Assembly (NCBI RefSeq): GCF_029714305.1
Contig: NZ_CP121647.1
Span: 4,298,501 to 4,362,500 of the forward strand
Length of the DNA stretch: 64,000 nt
Direction: 5' to 3'
From: Bradyrhizobium sp. CB3481
GTDB taxonomy: Bacteria > Pseudomonadota > Alphaproteobacteria > Rhizobiales > Xanthobacteraceae
Both the position numbers and the translations under genes were made by a program. Position 1 is the first letter of the stretch. Every line of letters starts with the position of its first letter. The notes below the pieces were generated by a model. It was not told the DNA's origin, did not search any database, and saw only the letters and a list, made by a program, of their open reading frames with translations. This document shows positions 45,874 to 54,308 of this stretch, one piece after another.

Positions 45874-46012
45874 GCCGTTTTTGCTACGGAGGAATCGAGG
45901 CGGAGCCTAAGGCTTTGTTTACCGTTTCCTGCAGAAGCGGCTCGCCGTTAACCGAACCTCTTTACAAGACGTAAATACGCACCTGACAGGGTTTGGCCAG
46001 GAGGGTTGTATC

Positions 46013-46207
46013 ATGGTCATTTACCCAATACCGGTTGAAGTGACACAAGCCAGAATTCAGCTCGTGGTCGATCAGACCGCGAAGGCGCCACAGCACACCA
46101 TCAATCAGGACCTTCAGGCCGTCGACCATGCCAAGGCAGCCGCCGTAGAAGCGGCCCTTGCAACGGCGACCGCCGAAGAGCCGCCGCTGGTGGACGTCAA
46201 GGTCTGA
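46013..46207 (+). CDS. Small hypothetical protein, 64 aa
   Basis: MVIYPIPVEVTQARIQLVVD followed by a Gln/Ala-rich helix and PPLVDVKV. A strong AGGAGGG site precedes the ATG. No signal peptide and no known family. Confidence 0.58.
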   Translation: MVIYPIPVEVTQARIQLVVDQTAKAPQHTINQDLQAVDHAKAAAVEAALATATAEEPPLVDVKV

Positions 46208-46264
46208 CCTGAGGGAAATCCCGATCTGCGCATGGGGGCCGGATGACGTCCGGCCGCTCTCTCT

Positions 46265-46450
46265 TTACGCGCGCCATGCGAGCTGCTGCGCGTGCACGAC
46301 GCCGAGCGTCAGCACCGCACCGAGGCCGGCCAGCACGGCCAATCCCGCGAACCAGACCCATTGCGGCCTTTCCTTGTAAGCCAGGAAAGCGGAGCAAATC
46401 GTGCACACGATGGTCGGCGTGTTCACGACCAACAGAACCCATGCCAGCAT
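46265..46450 (-). CDS. Small membrane protein, two helices, 61 aa
   Basis: MLAWVLLVVNTPTIVCTICS and WVWFAGLAVLAGLGAVLTLG are two membrane segments joined by the loop AYKERPQ. GGGAGG lies before the ATG. No family recognised. Confidence 0.62.
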   Translation of the reverse strand: MLAWVLLVVNTPTIVCTICSAFLAYKERPQWVWFAGLAVLAGLGAVLTLGVVHAQQLAWRA

Positions 46451-46556
46451 GTCGAGCCTCCCGGGGTGATGCAGATGCGTGAAACTAGAGCCCGCCCCTG
46501 AACGGGACTGTGCGCCCGGTCACAGCGCATCCCGGCGGCCGCGCTATCGTCGCGCC

Positions 46557-46787
46557 ATGATGTTGCTTCGCATCCTCTTCATCTGGTTCATTCAAGCCCT
46601 GCTGTTCGGCATCGGGATCGGCACGGCGGGCCTCGCGGCGCATCTGCTCGGTCCGCTTCTCGCCAGCGCCTTTGCCGTCCACGAACTGATCCCGACCGCG
46701 CTCGTCTTCTTTGCGGTCGCGGCCGGTCTCGGATGGTTTGGCAACAGGCATTGGCCCGAGGATTGGACGTACAATCCTCTGCTCTGA
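46557..46787 (+). CDS. Small membrane protein, two helices, 76 aa
   Basis: MMLLRILFIWFIQALLFGIG and LIPTALVFFAVAAGLGWFGN are membrane segments; the tail is RHWPEDWTYNPLL. The frame is open upstream to 46479, but the hydrophobic start favours 46557. Unknown function. Confidence 0.58.
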   Translation: MMLLRILFIWFIQALLFGIGIGTAGLAAHLLGPLLASAFAVHELIPTALVFFAVAAGLGWFGNRHWPEDWTYNPLL

Positions 46788-46829
46788 TCGCCTGACGTAC
46801 AAACCTTTCAGGCAAACAATGGGCGCCTG

Positions 46830-47126
46830 CTATCGTTCGATCACTTCCGTACGATAGATCTGCGTGCCCGTGGTCTCGACGATCCGGCCCTTGAGCGACT
46901 TCACGAACGCCTTGGACCCCTCGACGGCGAAATGCGTCCGCAGCGCCGCCTCATCCGCCCATTGCTCGAAGAAGAACAGCCGCATCGGGTTCTGGCAGTC
47001 GACGTGCACGTCATGCGAGATGCAGCCGGGCTCCTTGCGGGAACGCTCGACATGCTCGAGACTCGAGCGCAGCACGGCGTCGAACGTGTCCTCGCGCGCC
47101 AGAATGCTGCCTGTTACGATAATCAT
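46830..47126 (-). CDS. ABM-domain (antibiotic biosynthesis monooxygenase-like) protein, 98 aa
   Basis: A ferredoxin-like dimeric alpha/beta-barrel: MIIVTGSILAREDTFDAVLR, SRKEPGCISHDVHVDCQNPM and LFFFEQWADEAALRTHFAVE. This is the YgiN/ABM group; members are quinol monooxygenases or unknown. GGGGAGGG precedes the ATG. The frame extends upstream but the fold starts here. Confidence 0.85.
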   Translation of the reverse strand: MIIVTGSILAREDTFDAVLRSSLEHVERSRKEPGCISHDVHVDCQNPMRLFFFEQWADEAALRTHFAVEGSKAFVKSLKGRIVETTGTQIYRTEVIER

Positions 47127-47200
47127 GCCGCCCTCCCCGTTCGCCCCACCGCCCTCCTCGGCAGGTGCCGGGTGTTGCGCGTCGAGATGGGCCGATCCGG

Positions 47201-47356
47201 CTAGTGTATCAGACGCGGCAGCATCACGGATACCGCCAGCAATGCGCCGAGGCAGCTTACGACGGACAGCTTCATCCGGGCCGTCCTGGCGTCGGTGATC
47301 GGTAGCACGAGAAAGAACAGCATCGCGAGAATGAGCACGCCATAGAGCAGGTACAT
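47201..47356 (-). CDS. Small membrane protein, two helices, 51 aa
   Basis: MYLLYGVLILAMLFFLVLPI, a charged DARTARMK loop and VVSCLGALLAVSVMLPRLIH. GGAGGG lies 7 nt before the ATG at 47356. It is 74 bp upstream of the ABM gene on the same strand. Confidence 0.6.
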   Translation of the reverse strand: MYLLYGVLILAMLFFLVLPITDARTARMKLSVVSCLGALLAVSVMLPRLIH

Positions 47357-47550
47357 GGTCGATCCCTCCGTTGAGTGCATGATGGACGGCGGAGGCAATC
47401 GCGTATGTGTGTGGGATCACGCCGGGTGGACGGCGGTTTGTTTCGCTCCGGGATGCCGGGCATAAAAACGCGCAATTTTACGCTTTTGGTTGTCTTGATG
47501 GCAACTTGGGCGTGCCACACCTTTTTCCGGGAATTTTGAGAGTGAAATGC

Positions 47551-47709
47551 ATGTTCGGAAAGTTTCTGCGTGACGAGAGCGGCGCAACCGCCATCGAATA
47601 CAGCCTGATCGCCGGATTTATCGCCCTCGCCATCATCGCCGCCGTCGGAATGACCGGACAAAGGCTCGTCGAACTGTTCCAAAGCCTGATCCCGGCACTG
47701 ACACGCTAG
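47551..47709 (+). CDS. Flp/Fap-type pilin, 52 aa
   Basis: MFGKFLRDESGATAIEYSLIA is a class IVb prepilin leader: cleavage after the Gly of ESG leaves Glu at +5 and the EY pair, followed by a hydrophobic stalk. No tad or cpa assembly genes are in the window, so this is an orphan pilin or one copy of several. The longer upstream frame from 47407 is not needed. Confidence 0.85.
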   Translation: MFGKFLRDESGATAIEYSLIAGFIALAIIAAVGMTGQRLVELFQSLIPALTR

Positions 47710-47712
47710 CGG

Positions 47713-47883
47713 TCAAAACCCCGCCAGGACAAAGATGGCGAGGATAGCCAGCGCCCAAAGCGCGAAGCCGGTCAGCCATGCCGCGAAGTCGTCAGGGTTC
47801 TTGTAGCCGAACAGGTGAAGGACCGACGCGCCGGTGGCGTAGAACAGAATTTCGAGAAACAGATTCAAGAGCCGGTCGAGCAT
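47713..47883 (-). CDS. Small membrane protein, 56 aa
   Basis: MLDRLLNLFLEILFYATGAS, then GYKNPDDFAAWLTGFALWAL and AILAIFVLAGF. Two hydrophobic stretches with a polar middle. GGAG lies before the ATG. It converges on the pilin gene with a 3-bp gap. Confidence 0.6.
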   Translation of the reverse strand: MLDRLLNLFLEILFYATGASVLHLFGYKNPDDFAAWLTGFALWALAILAIFVLAGF

Positions 47884-48193
47884 CAGGTCTCCAGTCCGGA
47901 CGCGGTGCTTCGCCACTGAGCCTGGCAGCTGATTGCGCATCGCTTTGTCCAGCTCACGTCATGGCACCTTCCGGTGCTGGCGATTAGTCGCCCCACGCGC
48001 CGCTCCGGTTCACCTGCCCGGCAAGGACGCCTCGCGCGCGAAAGCGAACAGCTCAAAGGGGATGATGGTGGGCGCGAATGCAGCAGAACAGAGCCGCCCG
48101 CGACGACTGCCCTTCGCTGCGATTTGCTGCTATCTATGCCCTGCCCCGCCTATAACGACGGAAAATCCGCACACGTTCTCAAGGAGTTCGCAA

Positions 48194-48646
48194 ATGAGAT
48201 ACCTCCACACCATGCTGCGCGTCCGCAATCTCGATACCGCGATGAAGTTTTACCGCGACGCGCTGGGGCTGAAGGAAGTACGCCGGGTCGATAACGACAA
48301 GGGCCGGTTCACGCTGGTGTTCCTGTGCGCGCCCGAGGACGAAGGCCTGTTCAAGGCAGCGCCCCAGAACCGCGGCGCGCCGCTGGTTGAGCTCACCTAT
48401 AATTGGGACGAGGAGAAATACGGCGAGGACCGCTATTTCGGCCACCTCGCCTACGAGGTCGACGACATCTATGCGACGTGCGACCGCCTGATGAAGGCCG
48501 GCATCACCATCAACCGGCCGCCGCGCGACGGCAACATGGCCTTCGTGCGCTCGCCGGATCTGCATTCGATCGAGCTGTTGCAGAAGGGCGAGCCGAAGCC
48601 GCCGGCAGAGCCGTGGACCTCGATGCCGAATACCGGCCACTGGTAG
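48194..48646 (+). CDS. gloA: Lactoylglutathione lyase (glyoxalase I), 150 aa
   Basis: Isomerises the methylglyoxal-glutathione hemithioacetal. Metal ligands of the class are present: His5 (MRYLHTMLRV), Glu in LVELTYNWDEEKYG, His in FGHLAYEVDDIY and Glu in HSIELLQKG. AAGGAG before the ATG gives the start; a long upstream open stretch to 47933 is not homologous. Length is close to E. coli GloA plus a short tail. Confidence 0.93.
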   Translation: MRYLHTMLRVRNLDTAMKFYRDALGLKEVRRVDNDKGRFTLVFLCAPEDEGLFKAAPQNRGAPLVELTYNWDEEKYGEDRYFGHLAYEVDDIYATCDRLMKAGITINRPPRDGNMAFVRSPDLHSIELLQKGEPKPPAEPWTSMPNTGHW

Positions 48647-48647
48647 G

Positions 48648-48866
48648 GTGTTGTACAAGTTCTTCGTGCACGTCCACCATCCGAGCTACCGGCTCGTGAC
48701 ACGAGCGGACGCGCCGTTTCCGCCCGATACGAGCGAAAGCGAATGGCGGCTGACGCGCAGCCGCCATTCCGACGACGTCAATGCCGAAGTGCGCGAAGCC
48801 GTCGAGCAGGACGGCTATTCGCTGTTTCGGATCGGACTGTCGCTCTCGGAAATTCCCAAATCGTAA
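48648..48866 (+). CDS. Small hypothetical protein after gloA, 72 aa
   Basis: A GTG one base after the gloA stop opens MLYKFFVHVHHPSYRLVTRA and SEWRLTRSRHSDDVNAEVRE, ending GYSLFRIGLSLSEIPKS. Soluble mixed alpha/beta. The tight spacing suggests translation coupled to gloA. No family recognised. Confidence 0.52.
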   Translation: MLYKFFVHVHHPSYRLVTRADAPFPPDTSESEWRLTRSRHSDDVNAEVREAVEQDGYSLFRIGLSLSEIPKS

Positions 48867-48954
48867 AACGTTCCGTCGCGCAGGCCTGTTTTTTGCGCAG
48901 GAACAGGTCACGACATGCCGCGTTTTCCCTTCGATTCATTTCGAGGAGGAGATG

Positions 48955-49035
48955 ATGGGACGAGGAATCCTGTTGTGGTTGCTGGGTGTGCCTATTCCGG
49001 TGATCATTTTGCTGTGGCTGTTCTTCGGTCATTGA
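48955..49035 (+). CDS. Tiny membrane peptide, 26 aa
   Basis: MGRGILLWLLGVPIPVIILL plus WLFFGH, after a strong GAGGAGGAG site; the ATG at 48952 is also possible. Peptides of this GILLWLLGVPIP type recur in rhizobial genomes, which supports reality. Function is unknown. Confidence 0.68.
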   Translation: MGRGILLWLLGVPIPVIILLWLFFGH

Positions 49036-49191
49036 GAACTGACGAGCCGTTCGTGCGCAAGGTCGGGCTCTGTCGCATCGCGGCGGAGTCCGATTTGTTT
49101 TTGAGCCTCTGTTTTGAGCCGCAGGATTTTTGCCCTGCCCGCCCATCTTCGGCTATGAACGCAGCAACGAAAATCAGCGGGAGCAACGCGC

Positions 49192-49836
49192 GTGGCCGAC
49201 AACAACAAACAACTCACCGTCTGGGGCCGGGCCAACTCGGTCAACGTCCAAAAAGTGCTGTGGTGCCTCGCCGAGCTCGGCCTCGCCTATGAGCGCATCG
49301 ACGCCGGCATGCAGTTCGGCAAGAACAACGAGCCGGCCTATCTGGCGATGAACCCGAACGGCCGCGTCCCGACCTTGGTCGACGGCGACTACGTGTTGTG
49401 GGAATCCAATTCCGTGATGCGCTATCTCTGCATGGCTTATGGCGCGAATTCGCCGATCTACCCGTCGCAGCCGAAGGCGCGGGCCGGCGTCGACCGCTGG
49501 CTCGACTGGACGCTCTCAACGCTGCAGCCGGTCGACCGTCCCGTGTTCTGGGCGCTCGTGCGCACCCCGCCCGAAAAGCGCGACATGGTGGCGATCCAGA
49601 AGGATGTCGACGCCGAGGCGGTGGTGTGGCGAATCGCCGAGGCGCAACTGGCGAACCGGCGCTTCATCGAGGGCGAGCAGTTCACCCTCGCCGACATCGC
49701 GATCGGTGCCTTTGCGCGCCGCTGGTTCGGCGTCGAAGGCGTGACCAAGCCGAAACTGCCGAACCTCGAGCGCTGGTTTGCGCAAGTTTCAGAGCGTCCC
49801 GGCTTCGTGCGATTCCTGTCGGCGCCGATGACGTGA
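49192..49836 (+). CDS. Glutathione S-transferase family protein, 214 aa
   Basis: An N-terminal thioredoxin-like domain (WGRANSVNVQKVLWCLAEL, NPNGRVPTLVDGDYVLWESN with the glutathione-binding ES pair) and a helical C-terminal domain (DRWLDWTLSTLQ, FTLADIAIGAFARRWFGV). GTG at 49192 follows GGGAG. A Ser in ANSVN may be the catalytic residue. Substrate unknown. Confidence 0.9.
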   Translation: MADNNKQLTVWGRANSVNVQKVLWCLAELGLAYERIDAGMQFGKNNEPAYLAMNPNGRVPTLVDGDYVLWESNSVMRYLCMAYGANSPIYPSQPKARAGVDRWLDWTLSTLQPVDRPVFWALVRTPPEKRDMVAIQKDVDAEAVVWRIAEAQLANRRFIEGEQFTLADIAIGAFARRWFGVEGVTKPKLPNLERWFAQVSERPGFVRFLSAPMT

Positions 49837-49842
49837 CGGCTG

Positions 49843-50091
49843 TCAGCGTGAGCCGCTGGAAACGCCCGCACCGACGCCGATCGCACCGCCGATCTTCATG
49901 CAGGTGCCGGTGCCTTCAACCCTGACGAAGCCTGCGCCGTATTCCGCGCAGGCATTGGCCGAGTTCGGGCGCTTCAACGGGAGCACCTTGCCCGATGGCG
50001 CGGCCTTGTCGGATTTGGGAGGACGGCGTTGTTCCGCCACGGCGCCTGAAGACAGGACGAGTGCTGTCGCCAGCAGGAGAAGTTTTCGCAT
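49843..50091 (-). CDS. Small secreted protein resembling a porin N-terminus, 82 aa
   Basis: The signal peptide (MRKLLLLATALVLSSGAVAE) is followed by a short linker and ANACAEYGAGFVRVEGTGTC plus MKIGGAIGVGAGVSSGSR. The Cys-x(n)-YGAGF-x(n)-TC-x-KIGG pattern matches the first strand region of alphaproteobacterial porins (Porin_2), but the protein ends there. A stand-alone porin-like fragment is seen; function is unknown. The gene ends 7 bp from the GST stop, convergent. Confidence 0.7.
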   Translation of the reverse strand: MRKLLLLATALVLSSGAVAEQRRPPKSDKAAPSGKVLPLKRPNSANACAEYGAGFVRVEGTGTCMKIGGAIGVGAGVSSGSR

Positions 50092-50136
50092 CTCGCCTTT
50101 TTACCGCTGCCCGCAGCTCGACGCCAGCGGAAGGAT

Positions 50137-50397
50137 CTAGCGAACGAACTTGACGCCCACCGTCTTGCCGCGGCGCCAGACCACTTCGCAACGGCGGCCA
50201 GTTCGGGCATCGCGCGAAAACGCAAGCCGCAATTTCGCCGGCAGCGAGTTCGGATCGTCGATGGTGACTTTGGCCCCGGTCGTGGACATGTCCTGCACCA
50301 CGCATTGGCGCGCAGCAAAGCCGCCTTCCAGCGTGATCCAGCCTGGCTGGCTCAATGATTTGCGCGTCTCGCGCTTTTTGCTCGCTCGCAAGGCCAT
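50137..50397 (-). CDS. PilZ-domain protein, 86 aa
   Basis: A stand-alone PilZ domain: KKRETRKSLSQPGWITLEGG, VVQDMSTTGAKVTIDDPNSL and CEVVWRRGKTVGVKF. DMSTTG is the DxSxxG motif; the N-terminal Arg residues are spaced RETRK, so RxxxR is imperfect. It resembles the protein at 9091. The frame is open upstream to 50610, but the domain starts here. Confidence 0.82.
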   Translation of the reverse strand: MALRASKKRETRKSLSQPGWITLEGGFAARQCVVQDMSTTGAKVTIDDPNSLPAKLRLAFSRDARTGRRCEVVWRRGKTVGVKFVR

Positions 50398-50636
50398 GTC
50401 GGAAATCCCCCGGACATCATCCCTACACCGGGCGGCTTTACATTCCGTTGCGCTGCGTGGAGCACCCGCCGGGGCGGGGCGCCGGAGAACAGCCCACAAG
50501 ATCGGCTTTGCGAGCGGCTTGCCCCTCCGGCCAAACGCCACTATACGTTCGCCCGTCGCCGCCGCCATGAACCATGAACGGCCGGCGGCCAACACGGCCA
50601 TCAGGCGCATAACGCATTGATTTTCCGGTTGTTTTT

Positions 50637-50711
50637 GCTCCCTTCGTCTATCGGTTAGGACGCCACCCTTTCACGGTGGAGAGAGCGGTTCGATTCCGCT
50701 AGGGAGCGCCA
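50637..50711 (+). tRNA. tRNA-Glu (anticodon TTC)
   Basis: 75 nt with encoded CCA. The acceptor stem GCTCCCT pairs with AGGGAGC, the anticodon stem CCACC/GGTGG encloses CTTTCAC, and the T-arm is GCGGTTCGATTCCGC. Confidence 0.97.
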
Positions 50712-51013
50712 TCGTCCCCCGACGATTGAAATTCCTAACAAGCCTTTACCGACCGCCGCCTGAACGCTTGTTCCGCGACCGGCCTCGCGTCGCACCTGCC
50801 GGTGGCGCTGTGGTTCATCGGAGCCGCGGTTCTGGGTACTCCCCTATGGCATCATGCGTAACCGGCGTCGTACACGCCCCGAAAAAGCGACCACCGAGCA
50901 GGCGACCAAAGATCTCTACGCGCGAGAGAACCGCAACTGACTCTCTTGCAAGCTCCTGCGGCGCAGGCAGCCAGACCATATCCGGCGGCGCGGCATGTCG
51001 TGCTCGGCCGGCC

Positions 51014-51280
51014 TTACTCGGCGGGCGGCCCCTGATTCTTCCGGAACGGATCGGCCGCTTCATCGTGTCCGCTGCGGCTGCTGAAGAACATCAGCGCCAT
51101 CAGGCCGCATCCGACCAAAAGCGAAAAGAACGTGCCGAGCCCAAGGGCGATCCAGCCGTGCCGATCCATCACGACGTCGCCCGTGGCGTTCCATACCGTG
51201 GTCGCCCAGACCCCGGTAAGGATGAGCAGAGCCATCAGGACCAGGATGAGCGCGATCTGTCCGGCGCCAAGAGTTCGCAT
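51014..51280 (-). CDS. Small membrane protein, two helices, 88 aa
   Basis: MRTLGAGQIALILVLMALLI and GWIALGLGTFFSLLVGCGLM are membrane segments; the tail SRSGHDEAADPFRKNQGP is polar. GAAGG precedes the ATG. An EcfG-like promoter lies upstream. No family recognised. Confidence 0.65.
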   Translation of the reverse strand: MRTLGAGQIALILVLMALLILTGVWATTVWNATGDVVMDRHGWIALGLGTFFSLLVGCGLMALMFFSSRSGHDEAADPFRKNQGPPAE

Positions 51281-51317
51281 CGGTAATGCCTTCTCGGGTC
51301 GTCCCCTGCAGGCGGTG

Positions 51318-51342
51318 AACCATCGGGGGAAGCATCCGTTCC
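51318..51342 (-). promoter_or_regulatory. EcfG-like promoter candidate
   Basis: Reading the minus strand, GGAAC, a 16-bp spacer and GGTT resemble the EcfG consensus with one mismatch. It lies 38 bp before the start of the two-helix protein gene. Confidence 0.38.
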
Positions 51343-51379
51343 TCGCACGAAACGACGCAGGAAGCGCTGTCGGCCTGCC

Positions 51380-51529
51380 CTAATCCATACGCGCTTTTTC
51401 CTTGAGGTCGCGAATGCGCGTCTCGGCTTCTTCCCTGGAGGTTACGATCTCGGACTCGTCAGGTACGCGCGCCTCTTTGCTGAGCCTCTTCAGTTCATCG
51501 AGCTGTTGCGGCGTGGGCTTTTCGGTCAT
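51380..51529 (-). CDS. DUF3072-type small protein, 49 aa
   Basis: MTEKPTPQQLDELKRLSKEA, then RVPDESEIVTSREEAETRIR. This fits the short DUF3072 pattern. GAGGAG lies before the ATG; the frame is open upstream to 51631. Soluble, helical, function unknown. Confidence 0.72.
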   Translation of the reverse strand: MTEKPTPQQLDELKRLSKEARVPDESEIVTSREEAETRIRDLKEKARMD

Positions 51530-51787
51530 GGGCGGCTCCTCTGCCAAGCCAACGGTGTCGAGAACGCGCCGTTCCTGGAAATGCATCAGCCTTCGGCGGC
51601 CTGCGCGGCACTTTGCCCATTTCGCGAGCATATCCTGCGGCTTACCCGGCGCTGGTCACGTTGCCACCACGTTCAAATCCCAGTGGAACCATTTTTGCGG
51701 CTTAAGGGAACCATTTTCAGGTTCCATGATCCCCATCGTTAACGCAGTCCGTCAAACGGACGCGGCGTCAGTAATGGGGTACAGGGA

Positions 51788-51880
51788 ATGGATATAGCTG
51801 CCATCGCGATTACGGGTTGTGTCGGAATCTACCTCGCTCTCCGCTATACTTTGCGGTCCTACTTCCCGCCGGATACCTGA
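51788..51880 (+). CDS. Tiny membrane peptide, 30 aa
   Basis: MDIAAIAITGCVGIYLALRY followed by TLRSYFPPDT. One helix with a basic end; AGGGA precedes the ATG. Two GGAACC direct repeats and the inverted pair GGAACC/GGTTCC lie about 60-100 bp upstream. A good terminator follows 60 bp downstream, supporting a separate short transcript. Confidence 0.6.
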   Translation: MDIAAIAITGCVGIYLALRYTLRSYFPPDT

Positions 51881-51940
51881 TAGGCCGCAAGCGTCGGACA
51901 TCGCCGGCGCTTCGCTGCTCGCCTGAATACGATCTCGCCG

Positions 51941-51968
51941 TGGCCGGGTTTTCCCGGCCATTAATTTT
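51941..51968 (+). terminator. Rho-independent terminator
   Basis: TGGCCGGG and CCCGGCCA form an 8-bp stem with a TTTT loop, followed by TTAATTTT. It ends the transcript of the 30-aa gene. Confidence 0.8.
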
Positions 51969-52009
51969 TCCAGCATCCGTTCTGCGCGCCGCCTTCTTCG
52001 TCAGATCGC

Positions 52010-52942
52010 TCAGGTCGCGCGCCGCGGCAACTGCCTTGGCGCCCGCCATTTCCTGGCCGTCAGATAGACGGGACCGCCGAGAAAGAGCGCGACGCCGCCG
52101 ATATACATCGCGACGAGGAACAGAAATTCGAGCGGCGCGGCGGCGAAAGCAACACGGGTAGAGCCCGAAATAGTATACGGCGCTCCCCGCAAAATCATGG
52201 CGACCAGCTGGCTTGCCGCGAACAGGCCGATCGGCACACCGACGGCCAACGCCCAGAGCGGCAACGGCCTGGCAGAACCGGCATCCGCGGTCTCGCGGCT
52301 GCCGTGCAACGGCGGCCGTTCCTGCAAGGGCTCAACCTCAGTCGCAAACTCGGAGCCGAATAGCTTGCCGAGCTCTGCGATCTGTTCGGGCTTCAGATAC
52401 ACAATGGTGGCATCGCCATCGAAAAATGCAGCGAACCGTCCCGCCGCTCCAGGCGGAAGCCGCTCGTTGAGACGCGTCACGACCGACCAATCAAAATCCT
52501 TGTCCGCGATCAGATCGAAAGACGGAGCGCCTCCCTCGCCTTGAATGACGATTTCGATACGATGAGACAGACCATATTGCCCCAGCCTCTGGACGCTCGA
52601 CGCCGAGACGGTCGCGTTCGGCCATTCTTCCCCCGCCAGCGCCATGATCGAGGCGACCACCCCGGCATAATCCTCTTCGCCGGCGACGTCGAAACAATGG
52701 TCCTGAAAATGGACGGCGTTGGCAAACACCTGCTCTGGGCCGGTGAGCGCGAGATCGAACCAGGTCAGAGGCAACGGCGGATCCGGGATGCCGGTCCCTG
52801 CAAATTCTTCCGCGATCCGCCGTGCCAGCGCCGGGAATTCTTCTTCCGGAAACAGCGGCCTCAAGCCGATCCGCGCAAGCTGCGGAATCGCAGCCGCGAT
52901 TTTTGGCGCGTCATCGGCCGTCAATCTCCGGGACGCCATCAT
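52010..52942 (-). CDS. Hypothetical protein with two C-terminal membrane helices, 310 aa
   Basis: A soluble N-terminal part (IAAAIPQLARIGLRPLFPEE, FQDHCFDVAGEEDYAGVVAS, DFDWSVVTRLNERLPPGAAG) of about 220 residues is followed by a linker and two membrane segments (PLWALAVGVPIGLFAASQLV and FLFLVAMYIGGVALFLGGPV) with a short basic tail. I recognise no family. The start is one of two adjacent ATGs after GGAG. The soluble part is probably cytoplasmic. Confidence 0.75.
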   Translation of the reverse strand: MMASRRLTADDAPKIAAAIPQLARIGLRPLFPEEEFPALARRIAEEFAGTGIPDPPLPLTWFDLALTGPEQVFANAVHFQDHCFDVAGEEDYAGVVASIMALAGEEWPNATVSASSVQRLGQYGLSHRIEIVIQGEGGAPSFDLIADKDFDWSVVTRLNERLPPGAAGRFAAFFDGDATIVYLKPEQIAELGKLFGSEFATEVEPLQERPPLHGSRETADAGSARPLPLWALAVGVPIGLFAASQLVAMILRGAPYTISGSTRVAFAAAPLEFLFLVAMYIGGVALFLGGPVYLTARKWRAPRQLPRRAT

Positions 52943-53427
52943 CTCAGCTCCACCCATGCAATGCTGTCGCGCATCGGCCTGGACGAATTGCCGGGGGCAG
53001 CCATGGGCACGCCTGGCCGATGGGTTTGGTCCCAGTGCATTTGCAGTTGCTGTTCACCATCGGCGCGCTCCTGAACGAAGGCACTCTCAACGCGTCGTAC
53101 GGCGATAATTTGACCCGCGCTTCAACGGGCTGCATCGGCAAAGCAGTCACGCATGCCGAACGATAGGCGGCAGCGACATGTCTCCGGAATGAACGCCGCA
53201 GAGCACCCACCTGAAGCTGGCCTGACCCACGAAGGATGGGAAAAATACCTATTTATTTTAATCCTGAACCGACTTACCGCTCAATTAAATACGACTATAT
53301 AAAAATGAACACGTCCCACGAAAATTCAGTCGGAACGCGCATTTTGAAGGAGATGCACAATCACTGGCGCGCAACCTACAAATGTTGAAATTATTTTAAA
53401 TAGAGGTATCTCAGTAATCGCTTGCCC

Positions 53428-53474
53428 CTTTACACTTTTTTAATAATCGGTAGATTTCGGGAAAAGGTGGCAAT
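53428..53474 (+). promoter_or_regulatory. 47-nt upstream block of PEP-CTERM gene A
   Basis: Starts CTTTAC, contains TTTTTAAT and ATTTCGGGAAAA, and ends TGGCAAT. It matches the block at 55149-55195 at 37 of 47 positions with no gap, in an otherwise unalike AT-rich region. The position 70 bp before the start suggests a shared promoter or regulator site. Confidence 0.7.
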
Positions 53475-53488
53475 CAGTCAGCCGCCAT

Positions 53489-53510
53489 TTTTACGCGAAT
53501 TTTACGCGAA
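53489..53510 (+). repeat. Tandem 11-bp repeat before PEP-CTERM gene A
   Basis: TTTTACGCGAA occurs twice head to tail, followed by another T-run. The 11-bp period is about one helical turn. It is absent before gene B. Confidence 0.7.
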
Positions 53511-53543
53511 TTTTTGGCACCGGTAGGCAGGGAGTATAATGGA

Positions 53544-54212
53544 ATGGTTAGTTCACGCGGAATATTGGCAGCTGCTTTCATATCGATGGCCGCTGTTTCG
53601 ATCAGCCCGGCGCAGGCAGACATCGTTGTGGTCACGGGCGTCAACAATCAGGGCACGGACAACGTGCTGCTGGACCCCGCGACAAACGTGTCGCTCGTCA
53701 CTGGCACGGTCGGACCAAACGACCTCGTGGTTAATTTCACGTCCACGAGCGGCACCGGACTCTTGAGCGCAAACCCCAGCGGCCAGGCCACGGTGTCAGG
53801 CGGTACCGGGAACACTTCCCTGACTCAACTCTCGTTCGACTTGGCGAACAACGACACATTCACGAGAGCCGTGTTCAACATCAATGCCGCCAGCAATGGG
53901 AGCGTGCTTATCCATGTGGAGGGCGTCAATATCAACGGCGGCTTCTTCGAAGACGACTTCACGGTCAACGCCAACGGCCAAAACTTCTTCACTGTTACCA
54001 GTATCAACGGACAGCTGATGACCGACATTTCGCTCACAGCGATTAATGGCGCGACGTTCGAAGATGTGCGGCAAGTCCGGCTCGGAGGGTTTGAGACGGT
54101 CGGCGCCGTCCCCGAGCCCTCCACCTGGGCCATGATGATCCTCGGCTTCGCCGGCGTGGGCTTCCTCGCCTACCGCCGCCGCGCACAAGGTCAGGCACTG
54201 CGGCTGGTCTGA
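53544..54212 (+). CDS. PEP-CTERM sorting-domain protein A, 222 aa
   Basis: A signal peptide ([20 protein letters not shown]) is followed by a beta-rich, Asn/Thr/Gly-rich passenger. The C-terminal sorting tag is [16 protein letters not shown], a helix, and RRR. The family is processed by an exosortase and released into the envelope or matrix; no exosortase gene is in the window. GGGAG lies 9 nt before the ATG. It is followed by a strong terminator and an H-NS gene; the arrangement is repeated at 55149-56455. Confidence 0.9.
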   Translation: MVSSRGILAAAFISMAAVSISPAQADIVVVTGVNNQGTDNVLLDPATNVSLVTGTVGPNDLVVNFTSTSGTGLLSANPSGQATVSGGTGNTSLTQLSFDLANNDTFTRAVFNINAASNGSVLIHVEGVNINGGFFEDDFTVNANGQNFFTVTSINGQLMTDISLTAINGATFEDVRQVRLGGFETVGAVPEPSTWAMMILGFAGVGFLAYRRRAQGQALRLV

Positions 54213-54239
54213 TACGCGCGCATCGATAGAAGACGAAAA

Positions 54240-54265
54240 GGCCGCCACCGTGGCGGCCTTTTTTT
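54240..54265 (+). terminator. Rho-independent terminator after PEP-CTERM gene A
   Basis: GGCCGCCA and TGGCGGCC form a perfect stem with a 3-nt loop, followed by seven T. The same hairpin type follows gene B. Confidence 0.93.
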
Positions 54266-54308
54266 CGAGATGGCGACCCACCCAAGTTGATCGCTGCAGA
54301 GGCATGTG

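Noticed and set aside
53516..53530. TGGCACCGGTAGGCA before PEP-CTERM gene A as a sigma-54 promoter
   Set aside because: GG-to-GC spacing is 9, not 10, and the -12 element is poor; the sequence is absent before gene B.
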